DNA of 64,000 nt from SPDF01 sp963812085 (GTDB lineage Bacteria; Gemmatimonadota; Gemmatimonadetes; Gemmatimonadales; GWC2-71-9), in NCBI GenBank assembly GCA_963812085.1, contig CAWETL010000004.1, positions 186,001-250,000 of the forward strand, in the 5' to 3' direction. Shown here piece after piece: positions 9,625 to 18,315 of the stretch (its first letter is position 1; each line of letters begins with the position of its first letter). The position numbers and the translations under genes were made by a program. The notes under the pieces are model-generated. The model worked only from the letters and a program-made list of their open reading frames with translations, made no database searches and was not told the origin of the DNA.

Positions 9625-11052
9625 ATGATCGCAGCCCGCTTCCGCCGATGGCTCTTCGTGGTCGCCTGCCTGACGATCGGTTTCGCGGCCTCGTGGACGC
9701 TGCCGGGCGCCGTCGGACGCGGCGTGTCGCAGCTGATGGGGCAGACTCCAACGCAGCAGGCCCCACCCACGGTCTCGGCGACGCCCCCGCCGGTGTCCCT
9801 GTACAACGACACGCCGACCGGCACCACGCCGCTCTCGACGCGCCTGACCGGCCTGCTGGGCATCGTGGTGATCCTCGGCATCGGGTATGCCTTTTCCAGC
9901 AACCGGGCGGCGATCCGCTGGCGGATCGTCGGATACGCGCTGGCCCTCCAGGTGGGCTTCGCGATCTTCGTGCTTCGCGTGCCGTTCGGGCAGGAGCTCT
10001 TCCGGCGGCTCGGCGCGTTCGTGACCGCGGTGCTGCACTATTCCTACGCCGGCTCCACCTTCGTCTTCGGCGAGCTCGGCAAGCCGAACTCGAGCCTCGG
10101 CGTGATCTTCGCGTTCCAGATCCTGCCCGCCATCATCTTCGTCTCCGCCCTGTTCGCGATCATGTACTACCTGGGGATCATGCAGGTGGTCGTCCGGGCG
10201 TTCGCCCGGGTGATGAGCAAGGTGCTCCATGCGAGCGGCGCCGAGAGCATGAACGTCGCGGCGTCGATCTTCATGGGCCAGACGGAGGCCCCGCTCACGA
10301 TCCGGCCCTTCCTGGCCAGGCTGACCCGGTCCGAGCTCATGACCGTGATGACGTCCGGCATGGCGCACATCTCCGGCGCCATCATGGCGGCGTACATCGC
10401 CTTCGGCGTCGAGGCGCGGCACCTCCTCACCGCGGTGATCATGACGGCGCCGGGCACGATCATGATGGCCAAGCTCTTCGAGCCCGAGACGGAAACGCCG
10501 GAGACCTACGGCGACGCCAAGATCGACATCCCGATCACCGACGTGAACCTGGTGGACGCCGCGGCGCGCGGGACCAGCGAAGGGCTCCACCTGATGCTGA
10601 ACGTGATCGCGATGCTCGTCTCGTTCATCGCGCTCGTGGCCCTGATCAACGGCGGCATGGGCGCCATCCACGGGTGGGTGGCGTGGTTCCCGGACAGCAT
10701 GCAGACGGTGCTCTCCTGGGTGGGCCGGCCGATCGCCTGGGTCATGGGCGTCTCCTGGGCCGACAGCGGCACCGTGGGCGGCCTCCTCGGCACCCGCGCC
10801 GTGCTGAACGAGTTCGTCGCCTTCGCCCAGCTCGGGCAGCTGAAGGGGACCATCGACCCGCGGTCCTTCACCATCGCCTCGTTCGCCCTGGCCGGCTTCG
10901 CCAACTTCAGCTCCGTCGGCATCCAGATCGGCGGCATCGGCGCCCTCGCCCCGACCCGCAAGGGCGATCTCGCCAAGCTCGGGCTTCGCGCCATGCTCGC
11001 GGGGACGCTCGCGAACTTCATGTCGGCGACGATCGCCGGCATCCTGCTCTGA
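9625..11052 (+). CDS. NupC/CNT family nucleoside transporter
   Basis: A 475-residue concentrative nucleoside transporter, importing nucleosides with protons or sodium across the inner membrane. Family motifs include FGELG, FMGQTEAPLTIRPFL (about 215-229) and SGTVGGLLGTRAVLNEFVAF. An unusual N-terminal extension of about 70 residues carries one hydrophobic helix and a proline/threonine-rich linker before the usual CNT start. There is no promoter I can define; an AT-rich stretch TTAATTAG lies near 9571. Confident assignment to family, not to substrate. Confidence 0.92.
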   Translation: MIAARFRRWLFVVACLTIGFAASWTLPGAVGRGVSQLMGQTPTQQAPPTVSATPPPVSLYNDTPTGTTPLSTRLTGLLGIVVILGIGYAFSSNRAAIRWRIVGYALALQVGFAIFVLRVPFGQELFRRLGAFVTAVLHYSYAGSTFVFGELGKPNSSLGVIFAFQILPAIIFVSALFAIMYYLGIMQVVVRAFARVMSKVLHASGAESMNVAASIFMGQTEAPLTIRPFLARLTRSELMTVMTSGMAHISGAIMAAYIAFGVEARHLLTAVIMTAPGTIMMAKLFEPETETPETYGDAKIDIPITDVNLVDAAARGTSEGLHLMLNVIAMLVSFIALVALINGGMGAIHGWVAWFPDSMQTVLSWVGRPIAWVMGVSWADSGTVGGLLGTRAVLNEFVAFAQLGQLKGTIDPRSFTIASFALAGFANFSSVGIQIGGIGALAPTRKGDLAKLGLRAMLAGTLANFMSATIAGILL

Positions 11053-11069
11053 GCCTGGGAGGACGGTCC

Positions 11070-11339
11070 GTGGCGCAGGTGCACTTCACCGAGACCATCC
11101 AGCGCCACGTGGCGTGCCCGCCGAGCACGGTGAGCGGTGCCACGGTCCGGCAGGTCCTCGACGCCGTCTTCGCCGCGAATCCGCGGGCCCGGGGCTACGT
11201 GCTCGACGAGCAGAACGAGCTCCGGAAGCACATGGCCATCTTCGTCGATGGCCGGATGATCCGTGACCGCGCCGGGCTGAGCGACGCGGTCGGGCCCGAG
11301 GCCGAGGTGTACGTCATGCAGGCGCTGTCGGGCGGATAG
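11070..11339 (+). CDS. MoaD/ThiS-like ubiquitin-fold protein
   Basis: An 89-residue beta-grasp protein ending in a diglycine (QALSGG), the feature MoaD and ThiS use for adenylation and sulfur transfer. It starts at GTG 11070; GGAGGA at 11057-11062 is seven bases upstream. The internal motif TVRQVLDAVFAANP resembles MoaD. It sits immediately before a beta-propeller gene, an arrangement I have seen annotated in other soil bacteria. No E1-like MoeB/ThiF is in the window, so the acceptor is unknown. Confidence 0.82.
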   Translation: MAQVHFTETIQRHVACPPSTVSGATVRQVLDAVFAANPRARGYVLDEQNELRKHMAIFVDGRMIRDRAGLSDAVGPEAEVYVMQALSGG

Positions 11340-11366
11340 ACGCCGGAACCAACCAGGAGCATCACC

Positions 11367-12482
11367 ATGAGCACTCGCCTGTTCGCCGCCACCCGCAAGG
11401 GCCTCTTCCAGATCGAGCGCGGCAAGTCCCGGTGGACCGTGAAGAAGGTCCACTTCCTCGGCGACAACGCCACCATGGTCCTCCCCGACCCGCGTGACGG
11501 TACGGTGTACACCTCCCTCGGGCACGGGCATTTCGGCGTCAAGGTTCACCGCCTGCGCCAGGGGGCGCGGAAGTGGGAGGAGGTCACCACGCCCGCGCTC
11601 CCGCCGCGGCCGGAGGGCAGCGCGCCGCGCACGGACCCGATGGGGCGCACCATCCCCGAGAGCGTGCAACTGGTCTGGGCGCTCGAGGCGGCCGACCCGG
11701 CGCGGCCGGGTTCGCTCTGGTGCGGGACGATTCCCGGAGGCCTCTTCCGTTCGGATGACGCGGGAACGTCCTGGCAACTCAACACCGCGCTCTGGGATCA
11801 CCCGAAGCGGCTCGAGTGGGTGGGAGGCGGGGCGGACTACCCGGGAATCCACTCGGTCTGCGTGGACCCCCGTGACCCACGCCAGGTGGCCGTAGGGGTC
11901 TCGACCGGCGGTGTCTGGGCCACCGCTGACGGCGGCGCCACCTGGAAGATCAGCAGCCACGGGATGCGCGCCGACTATTTCCCGCCGGAGCAGGCCCGCG
12001 ATCCCCACGTCCAGGATGTGCACCGGGTCGTGCAATGCCCCGGGCAGCCGGCGGAATGGTGGGTGCAGCACCACAACGGGATCTTCCGGTCCACCGACGA
12101 CGCCGCGTCATGGCGCGAGCTGGAGGTGGCCCCGTCCTCCTTCGGGTTTGCGGTCGTGGTCCACCCGCGCGACGGCGGCACGGCGTGGTTCGTGCCCGGC
12201 GTGAGCGACCAGCGACGGATCCCGGTGGATGGGCGCGTCATCGTGAACCGTACCCGCGACGGCGGCCGGACATTCGAGGCCCTCACGAAAGGGCTGCCGC
12301 AGCGCCAGGCGTACGATCTCACCTACCGGCACGGACTCGACATCGACGAAACCGGCGACCGGCTGGTCTTTGGAACCACCACCGGCTCGCTGTGGCTGTC
12401 GGAAGACCAGGGCGATTCCTGGCAGACGGTGTCCGAGCACCTGCCGCCGGTGTACGCGGTGCGGTTCGTGCGTGACGCGTAG
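11367..12482 (+). CDS. BNR/sialidase-like beta-propeller protein
   Basis: A 371-residue protein without a signal peptide. It is built of repeated Asp-box-like units, for example GLFRSDDAGTSWQL, GVWATADGGATWK, GIFRSTDDAASWREL and SLWLSEDQGDSWQTV. These indicate a six- or seven-bladed propeller of the exo-alpha-sialidase/VPS10-like superfamily. Catalytic sialidase residues cannot be verified, and most such bacterial proteins have no known reaction. AGGAG precedes ATG 11367 at good spacing. It lies 27 bp after the MoaD-like gene, so the two are probably cotranscribed. Confidence 0.82.
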   Translation: MSTRLFAATRKGLFQIERGKSRWTVKKVHFLGDNATMVLPDPRDGTVYTSLGHGHFGVKVHRLRQGARKWEEVTTPALPPRPEGSAPRTDPMGRTIPESVQLVWALEAADPARPGSLWCGTIPGGLFRSDDAGTSWQLNTALWDHPKRLEWVGGGADYPGIHSVCVDPRDPRQVAVGVSTGGVWATADGGATWKISSHGMRADYFPPEQARDPHVQDVHRVVQCPGQPAEWWVQHHNGIFRSTDDAASWRELEVAPSSFGFAVVVHPRDGGTAWFVPGVSDQRRIPVDGRVIVNRTRDGGRTFEALTKGLPQRQAYDLTYRHGLDIDETGDRLVFGTTTGSLWLSEDQGDSWQTVSEHLPPVYAVRFVRDA

Positions 12483-12554
12483 CCCGGTGATGCGCTGCCA
12501 GCGCCTCGCGGTGGCCATCCCCGAGCACTCCCGCGTGAGCAAGGCGGCGGCCCG

Positions 12555-13667
12555 ATGAGCGCTCGGGATGAGGCCGGTTGGGCCGACATCGGCGCGGTGG
12601 AAGAACTCCGGTCGACGCCGCTCCGGCAGGTCACGATCGGCCGGACGAAGATCGCCCTGAGTTTCAAGGATGGCCGGTTCGGTGCGGTGTCCGGTGTCTG
12701 CAACCATGCGGCCGGTCCCCTCGGCGAGGGGACGCTCGACGGGGAGTACGTCGTTTGCCCCTGGCACCATTACAAGTTTCACCGGACCACCGGCGAGGGC
12801 GAACCGGGGTACGAGGACGATCGCGTGCCCCGGCACGAGCTGCGGGAGGAAGGGGGCCGCCTGCTGCTCAACCTCACGCCCGCCACGACCCGCCACAAGC
12901 CGCCCCACGAGCGCCATCCGCTGGAGCGGCCCCTCGTCCGCGAACCGGGCCCCGTCCGCGTCCTCGGACTCTCCACCACCGCGATGGACGCGGCGTTCCC
13001 GCGCTACTCGACCTCGGACGCGCTGCTCGGAATCGCGCTGGCGCACGCCGGGGTCCTCGGTGCGGAGACGAAGCTTATCAAGGCGAACGACCTTCGGGTG
13101 CGGCACTGCGAGGGGTATTACTCCAAGAGCGCGCACGCCTGCACCTGGCCCTGTTCCATCACCCAGATGGACCCCGACGACCAGATGGCGGAAGTCTACG
13201 AAGCGCTCGTCTTCTGGGCCGATGCAGTGATCCTGGCGTCACCCATCCGGTGGGGCAGTGCGAGCTCGCTCTACTTCAAGCTCATCGAGCGGATGAACTG
13301 CATCCAGAACCAGGTGACGATCCGCGACCGGGTGCTGATCCGGAACAAGGCGGCGTCGTTCATCATCACAGGTGGGCAGGACAACGTGCAGTCGGTGGCG
13401 GGGCAGATGCTGATGTTCTTCTCCGAGCTGGGCTTCGACTTCCCGCAGTTCCCGTTCATCGCCCACAGCCGCGGCTGGTCCGCCGAGGACATGGAGCAAA
13501 ACGTGGCATTCGTCCGGCAGAGCGACGAGCTGCACGAGGGGGCGCGGGAGCTGGCGGCGAGGACGATGGCGAAGGCGGCGGCGCTGGTGGCGGGCAAGGA
13601 GGGCGCGGAGCGCACGCCCCGCGGCGGGCGGAAGGCGCACCGGATGCAGATCGTCGAACTGCCCTAG
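12555..13667 (+). CDS. Rieske ferredoxin-NADPH/FMN reductase fusion protein
   Basis: A 370-residue fusion. Residues 8-110 form a Rieske [2Fe-2S] domain with CNH at 49-51 and CPWH at 68-71. Residues about 133-365 form a flavodoxin-like NAD(P)H-dependent FMN reductase domain starting VRVLGLSTTAMD, with SPIRWGSASS and ITGGQDN. Between them lie three cysteines in CEGYYSKSAHACTWPC that could hold another cluster, as in iron-sulfur flavoproteins. It is cytoplasmic and likely shuttles electrons from NAD(P)H through FMN to the Rieske centre or the reverse. It converges on, and overlaps by 4 bp, the 3' end of the benzoyl-CoA operon, so a link to that pathway is possible but unproven. Confidence 0.85.
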   Translation: MSARDEAGWADIGAVEELRSTPLRQVTIGRTKIALSFKDGRFGAVSGVCNHAAGPLGEGTLDGEYVVCPWHHYKFHRTTGEGEPGYEDDRVPRHELREEGGRLLLNLTPATTRHKPPHERHPLERPLVREPGPVRVLGLSTTAMDAAFPRYSTSDALLGIALAHAGVLGAETKLIKANDLRVRHCEGYYSKSAHACTWPCSITQMDPDDQMAEVYEALVFWADAVILASPIRWGSASSLYFKLIERMNCIQNQVTIRDRVLIRNKAASFIITGGQDNVQSVAGQMLMFFSELGFDFPQFPFIAHSRGWSAEDMEQNVAFVRQSDELHEGARELAARTMAKAAALVAGKEGAERTPRGGRKAHRMQIVELP

Positions 13668-14113
13668 GCACCTTCCAGGAAGACGTCGCGCCGCTGGGAC
13701 CAGGCGGCACCGAGGGCGGTGAGGATGCCGGCGCCGAGCGTAGTTTCGGCAAGGGGAAAGGCCAGCCGCTCCTCCCGGGCAAAGTGCTCGCGGGCAAGGG
13801 CCACGGCGTCGAGCAGTTCGCGGCGGGCCACGGCGAGTTCCTGCGTTCCCTGCGCCTTGGTGAGTCCCCCCGCGATGATCGTGTGCTCCTCCTCCATGGT
13901 GTCCAGCAGCCCGGTGTCGGCGCCCGCCGACCGCATCCGGGCGAACAGCAACTCATCCTCCAGCCTCGCGTGGGTCACCAGCGCCGACGCCAGCAGCGCG
14001 GCCTGCTCCCGCACCTCGCCGGCGGTGCCCGCGTGCGGCACCATCTCTTCCAGCCGGTCGAACTGGGCGTAGAACGCGCCGTGTTCCCCGAGCAGGGCAT
14101 CGGTGAGCTTCAC
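13664..14113 (-). CDS. Hemerythrin-like HHE domain protein
   Basis: A 149-residue four-helix HHE cation-binding protein. Candidate diiron ligands are H11 (GEHG), the H and E of THARLEDE, the H of EEEHT and the H and E of REHFAREE. It is the last gene of the benzoyl-CoA operon and starts at GTG 14113, overlapping the had stop as GTGA. Hemerythrin-like domains bind oxygen or buffer iron, and the pathway's reductase is oxygen-labile, so oxygen sensing or protection is a reasonable inference. Which of these it does cannot be read from sequence. Confidence 0.85.
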   Translation of the reverse strand: MKLTDALLGEHGAFYAQFDRLEEMVPHAGTAGEVREQAALLASALVTHARLEDELLFARMRSAGADTGLLDTMEEEHTIIAGGLTKAQGTQELAVARRELLDAVALAREHFAREERLAFPLAETTLGAGILTALGAAWSQRRDVFLEGA

Positions 14114-15133
14114 GGCGTCACCACCACGCGGATCGCGTCGCCGCCGCGGAGCGTGTCGAGCGCCTCCGCAATGCGCTCGAGCGGGAAGCGGTGCGTCACG
14201 AGGTCCATGAGCCGGACGTGGCCCTGGCGCACCATCTCGATGGCGCGCGGATAGTCCACCGGGCGGCAGCCGAGCGACCCGAGAACCTCGATTTCCCGGA
14301 ACATGACCCGGCCGGCGTTGAGCGGGAGAGTCTCGGGGCTGTAGCCCACCAGCACCAGGCGCGCCGCCGGTGGTCAGGCTGTTGAGGGCCGCCTCCTGGG
14401 TGACCGCCTTGCCCACCGCCTCGAAGGCCACGTCGACGCCGCCGCCGCTCAGCGCGCGGATCTCCTTGTCGAGCTTCTTGGTCGTCGCGGCGTTGAACAC
14501 CGCCGTGGCGCCGAAGCGCCGGGCCGTCTCGAGCTTGGCGTCCTTGACGTCCACCGCGATGACCCGCCCGCCGACGGCCGACGCGATCTGCACCAGCGAG
14601 AGCCCGACCCCCCCGCAGCCGAACACCGCGACCCAGTCACCCGGGGTGACCCGGCCGCGGCGCACGACGGCGTGATACGGCGTCGTGACGGCGTCGGCGA
14701 TGATGGAGCCCTCCACCAGCGGCACGTCGTCCGGCATGAGCACCACGTCCTTGGCCGGCACCGCGACGAACTCGGCGTACCCGCCGTTGATGTGGTTGCC
14801 GAGCATCTGGCTGTTCTCGCAGATGTTCTCGCGGCCTGAGCGGCAGAGCGTGCAATGACCGCAGGACAGCACGGCGGGAATGAGCACCCGGCTGCCCGGC
14901 GTGAACGCGGTGACCCCGGCGCCGACTTCGGTGACCGTGCCGGCCACCTCGTGACCGAGGATGATCGGCGGCGGCTTGAAGGTGGGCGTCCCGTGGTCCA
15001 CGTAGTGGAGGTCGGTGTGGCAGACGCCGCAGCCCGCGACGCGGATCAGCACCTCGCCCGCGGCGGGCTCGGGGGTGGGCACCTCCTCGAGCCGGAGCGG
15101 CTCGTGGGGCGCGTGGAAGACGGCGGCCTTCAC
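14110..15133 (-). CDS. had: 6-Hydroxycyclohex-1-ene-1-carbonyl-CoA dehydrogenase (frameshifted)
   Basis: A zinc-dependent medium-chain dehydrogenase of about 340 residues that would oxidise the hydroxyacyl-CoA made by Dch, with NAD. Visible features are the catalytic-zinc cysteine and histidine in GCGVCHTDLH and GHEV, four structural-zinc cysteines in CGHCTLCRSGRENIC, and the Rossmann motif GCGGVGLS. It starts at GTG 15133 with AGGAGG upstream. One extra base near 14362 breaks the frame: skipping it gives LTTGG-RLVLVGYSPETL. The span is 3n+1 bases. The name rests on the operon; MDR dehydrogenases are otherwise hard to tell apart. Confidence 0.8.
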
Positions 15134-15375
15134 GCGGGCCTCCTGGTGTACACGACACGGTACTTTTGCAGTTCCTCGTGGCAGTCGCTGCACTCCTCGC
15201 GCAGGTCCTCGGCGGTGGGCGCTTCGAGCCGCACATCGAAGCCGAGGCTCCGGTAGAGCGCCGTGGCCTCGTCGAGGCGAAGTCCCACGGCCAGGAACCG
15301 GCGCAGCCACCCCTCCCGCACCAGTGCGTCCTCCTGGAGGGCCGCCGGATCGAAGACCGGGAGCGCGCGACCCAT
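15130..15375 (-). CDS. Unknown 81-residue CxxC protein in benzoyl-CoA operon
   Basis: A small soluble protein of 81 residues that I do not recognise. The N-terminal half is helical with FLAVGLRLDEATALYRSLGF. The C-terminal half holds ECSDCHEELQKYRVVYTRR, a single CxxC followed by histidine, which resembles half of a metal or redox site rather than a ferredoxin (too few cysteines). It overlaps bcrD upstream by one base (TGATG) and had downstream by four (GTGA), so it is made in step with the reductase. Possible roles are an assembly or electron-transfer accessory, or a subunit of Had. These are inferences only. Confidence 0.7.
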   Translation of the reverse strand: MGRALPVFDPAALQEDALVREGWLRRFLAVGLRLDEATALYRSLGFDVRLEAPTAEDLREECSDCHEELQKYRVVYTRRPA

Positions 15376-16187
15376 CAGGCGGCCACGCCGGCGGCGGCCC
15401 GCTTGACCAGCCGCTGCCGGCCGAGGACGGCGGCGCCGATGGCCGCGGTGAATTGCGCGAGCGGCTCCGGCGGCACGTTCACGTCCTGGCCGAGTTGCTC
15501 GCGGAGCACCCGCACCATGGTGGGGTAGCGCATGATCCCGCCGACCAGCGTCACCTCGGGCTCGAGGCGCACCCGCTTCATGAGCTGCACCGAGCGGGAC
15601 ACCAGCGACACCATCGCGCCGTGAAGGATCTCGGCCGGGGGCCGCCCCATGGACACGTGATTGATCACCTCTGACTCGGCGAATACGGCGCAGACGCCCG
15701 AGATCGAGGCGGCGTCGGCGGACCCGGTGGCCAGCGCACCGATCTGCTCGGTGCCGAACCCCAGGTAGCGGGCCGTCTTTTCGAGGAAGGCCCCGGTCCC
15801 GGCGGCGCACTTGTCGTTGAGCCGGAAGGCCGCGACCCGGCCGTGGTCGTCGAGCCGGCTTGCCTTCATCGTCTGCCCGCCCACGTCGAGTACGGTGCGG
15901 GTCAGCGGAAAGAAGAACCGCGTCCCGCGGCCCTGCGCGGTGAGGTCGGTGGCCTGAAGGTCGCGGAAGCCGACCTGGTAGCGGCCGGCGCCAGTGCTGA
16001 CCACGTAGGCCACGTCCCGGGCGGTGAGCCCGGCGTGGCGGAGCAGGGTGGCGTAGGCCTCCTCGGCGGCGGCGTCGAGCCGGAAGCCGGTCGAGATCAT
16101 CGTGGTGGCCACGAGCGCTCCGTCGTCGCCCACGAGCGCGGCCTTGGTGTACGTCGAGCCGACGTCGATCCCTGCCGTGAGCGTCAT
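15375..16187 (-). CDS. bcrD: Benzoyl-CoA reductase ATPase subunit D
   Basis: A 270-residue BcrAD/BadFG ASKHA-fold ATPase. It shows the phosphate motif GIDVGSTYTKA (about 6-16), the second motif LDVGGQTMK, and the two cysteines expected to ligate an intersubunit [4Fe-4S] cluster, in NDKCAAGTG and GVCAVFAESE. With BcrA it forms the electron-activating module that spends ATP to reduce the catalytic BcrBC module. The A/D assignment is by gene order (C-B-A-D). Both ATPases are short, closer in size to the Azoarcus-type pair than to the long BcrA of Thauera. Confidence 0.9.
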   Translation of the reverse strand: MTLTAGIDVGSTYTKAALVGDDGALVATTMISTGFRLDAAAEEAYATLLRHAGLTARDVAYVVSTGAGRYQVGFRDLQATDLTAQGRGTRFFFPLTRTVLDVGGQTMKASRLDDHGRVAAFRLNDKCAAGTGAFLEKTARYLGFGTEQIGALATGSADAASISGVCAVFAESEVINHVSMGRPPAEILHGAMVSLVSRSVQLMKRVRLEPEVTLVGGIMRYPTMVRVLREQLGQDVNVPPEPLAQFTAAIGAAVLGRQRLVKRAAAGVAA

Positions 16188-16999
16188 GACGCCGCCCTGG
16201 CGGCCGTGGCCGCCTGTCCCGCGAGGATTCGGTCCATGGCGAAGAGCGCCGCGCCGAGGGCGCCCATGTAGTGGGAATCCTCCCCCACTTGCAGCGGGAC
16301 GCCGAGCAGTTCGTTCAGGATGGCCACCATTGCGATGTTGCGCGCCACGCCACCGGTGAAGGTGACCCGCTCCTCGACGCCGACCCGCGTCAGCAGCGCC
16401 ACCGAGCGCGCCGCGATGGAACGGTGCACGCCCATCAGGATGTCCTCGATCTTCTTCCCCTTGGCGGCCCAGGCGAGCACTTCCGACTCGGCGAAGACCG
16501 TGCAGGTCGTCGAGATCTTGACCGGCCGCTGGCTCTTCTGCGCAATGCCGCCCAGCTCGCCGAGCGGGATCTCGAGGGCGAACGAGGCGGCCTGGAGGAA
16601 CCGGCCGGTGCCCGCCGCGCACTTGTCGTTCATGCAGAAGTCGAGGACGTCGCCGTTGGCGTCGACCCGGATGGCCTTGGTGTCCTGGCCGCCCATGTCG
16701 AGCACGGTGCGCGTGCCAGGGAAGAGGTGCGCCGCGCCCCGCGCGTGGCAGCTGATCTCGGTGACCTGGTCGTTGCCGAACGTGACCTTGTAGCGCCCAT
16801 ACCCGGTGCCGATCACGTAGCCCACGTCGGCCTCGCGGACCACCGCGTCATCGAGCGCGGACTGGAAGGCCTCCTGCGCCGCGGTCACCACGTTGGCGCC
16901 GGTCATGATCAGCGACCGGCCGACGATTCGCCGTGCCTCGTCGATCACCACCGCCTTGGTCTGCGTGGAGCCGACGTCCACCCCGCCTGCGTATCGCAT
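16184..16999 (-). CDS. bcrA: Benzoyl-CoA reductase ATPase subunit A
   Basis: A 271-residue paralogue of bcrD in the same ASKHA ATPase family: GVDVGSTQTKA near the N terminus, IGTGYGRYKV, LDMGGQDTKAIR, and cluster cysteines in NDKCAAGTGRF and TTCTVFAESEV. The conserved GGVARN segment binds adenosine in this fold. It overlaps bcrD by 4 bp (ATGA). Having two different ATPase genes next to two catalytic-subunit genes separates benzoyl-CoA reductase from 2-hydroxyacyl-CoA dehydratases, which use one homodimeric activator. Confidence 0.9.
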   Translation of the reverse strand: MRYAGGVDVGSTQTKAVVIDEARRIVGRSLIMTGANVVTAAQEAFQSALDDAVVREADVGYVIGTGYGRYKVTFGNDQVTEISCHARGAAHLFPGTRTVLDMGGQDTKAIRVDANGDVLDFCMNDKCAAGTGRFLQAASFALEIPLGELGGIAQKSQRPVKISTTCTVFAESEVLAWAAKGKKIEDILMGVHRSIAARSVALLTRVGVEERVTFTGGVARNIAMVAILNELLGVPLQVGEDSHYMGALGAALFAMDRILAGQAATAARAAS

Positions 17000-17010
17000 C
17001 CGTCCTCCGG

Positions 17011-18306
17011 TCAGGCCGTCGCCGCGGCGGTGCGCAACCGCCGGGAGTCGAGACCCTCGAAAAAGGCGTCGATCCGGTTCTTGAGCTGGGCCTCAGACAC
17101 CACCCGCCGGTCCATCATGTCCGACTCGATGAACAGGCACTGGACGTCGCGGGCCTTCATGATCGCTTTCCGGCTGCCGGCGAGGCTCGTCGAGACGGTG
17201 CGGCAGCTCTTCACCGGGTGATACACGATCCCGTCGGCCTGGAACTGGTCCACCTGCTCGATGAGCGACCGGTCGTGGAAGAGCATCGCGTCGCCGGCGT
17301 GGCGCACGCCGACCAGCACCCCTTCGGCGAGGCTCTCGACCGGCCGGGCCAGGTCGTACTGGAAGCCGAGGTCGAGTCCGCCGGCGGCGAACCAGAGGTA
17401 GCTCGACGCCACGAACACCCCGCCCCGGTCCGCGAACATCTCGTGGAACCGACGGAAGATCGGGTAGCAGGGGACCCCGACGAACAGGAGGCGATACTGC
17501 TCCTCGGCGATCGTGCCCATCCCCTGCGCGGACTTGTACTCCATCTCTTCCACCAGGCGCTCGAAATACTCCGCGCCCTCCCGCGTGCCGCGGAGCGCGT
17601 TCAGCACGCCGAGGTAGATGGTGCCGTCCACCAGCGCGTTGAACAGGGCCGGACGGGCCTGGTTCAGCTCGAGGATGCGCTGCCACGCCGCCGCCATCCG
17701 GTTGGTGTACCCGAGCACCTCGCGAAGGCGCTCGAGGTCGAACAGGCGGCCGGTGATCTGCTCGCAGCTGGCGATCAGCTCGCGGAGCTGGATCTCGAGG
17801 TAGCGCCGGTCCGACTCGAAGGCCGGGGTGCCCCGCGCGGCGCCGCCGTCGGCGCTCCGGGAGCCCGGGATGTCCAGCGTCACCATCGGGATCTTGTAGT
17901 AGCGCTCCCAGAACTCGGCCCACTTCACGTAGGTGTTGCAGGCGTTCGTGGCCAGCGCCAGCGCCGGCTTCGGGATGCGGCCCATCGGGTGCTTGCCGCC
18001 CTGGAGCTGCATCGCCACGTCGGCCTTGACGTACCCGCAGACGTCCGGCGAGTAGCCATAGTCCTCGGCGGCGCCGAGGTACTCGTGGGCGACGTGCCGG
18101 ACCGCGGTCTGCAGCGCGTTGATCTCGGGGAAGACCAGGTGCATGTCGAACGAGCGGAGGATCTCGGCGAGGCTCCCCATCACGAACACGTAGGCGGCCG
18201 GCTCGCCGCGCTCCGCGGCGGTGTCGAGCCGCGCGAACCACTCCCGCATGAGCTGCGCGCCTTCCTGGGCGCCCCGTCCGACGATCGCCTGCTCGGTGGT
18301 GGGCAC
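17011..18306 (-). CDS. bcrB: Benzoyl-CoA reductase catalytic subunit B
   Basis: A 431-residue member of the benzoyl-CoA reductase/2-hydroxyglutaryl-CoA dehydratase catalytic-subunit family, near the length of known BcrB (about 435). Candidate cluster-ligand cysteines lie in TNACNTYVKW, GVPCYPIFRRF and HPVKSCRTVS, the three family positions. With BcrC it forms the module that binds benzoyl-CoA and dearomatises it to cyclohexa-1,5-diene-1-carbonyl-CoA using low-potential electrons. It lies 9 bp after bcrC and 11 bp before bcrA on the same transcript. Confidence 0.9.
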   Translation of the reverse strand: MPTTEQAIVGRGAQEGAQLMREWFARLDTAAERGEPAAYVFVMGSLAEILRSFDMHLVFPEINALQTAVRHVAHEYLGAAEDYGYSPDVCGYVKADVAMQLQGGKHPMGRIPKPALALATNACNTYVKWAEFWERYYKIPMVTLDIPGSRSADGGAARGTPAFESDRRYLEIQLRELIASCEQITGRLFDLERLREVLGYTNRMAAAWQRILELNQARPALFNALVDGTIYLGVLNALRGTREGAEYFERLVEEMEYKSAQGMGTIAEEQYRLLFVGVPCYPIFRRFHEMFADRGGVFVASSYLWFAAGGLDLGFQYDLARPVESLAEGVLVGVRHAGDAMLFHDRSLIEQVDQFQADGIVYHPVKSCRTVSTSLAGSRKAIMKARDVQCLFIESDMMDRRVVSEAQLKNRIDAFFEGLDSRRLRTAAATA

Positions 18307-18315
18307 GGATCCTCC

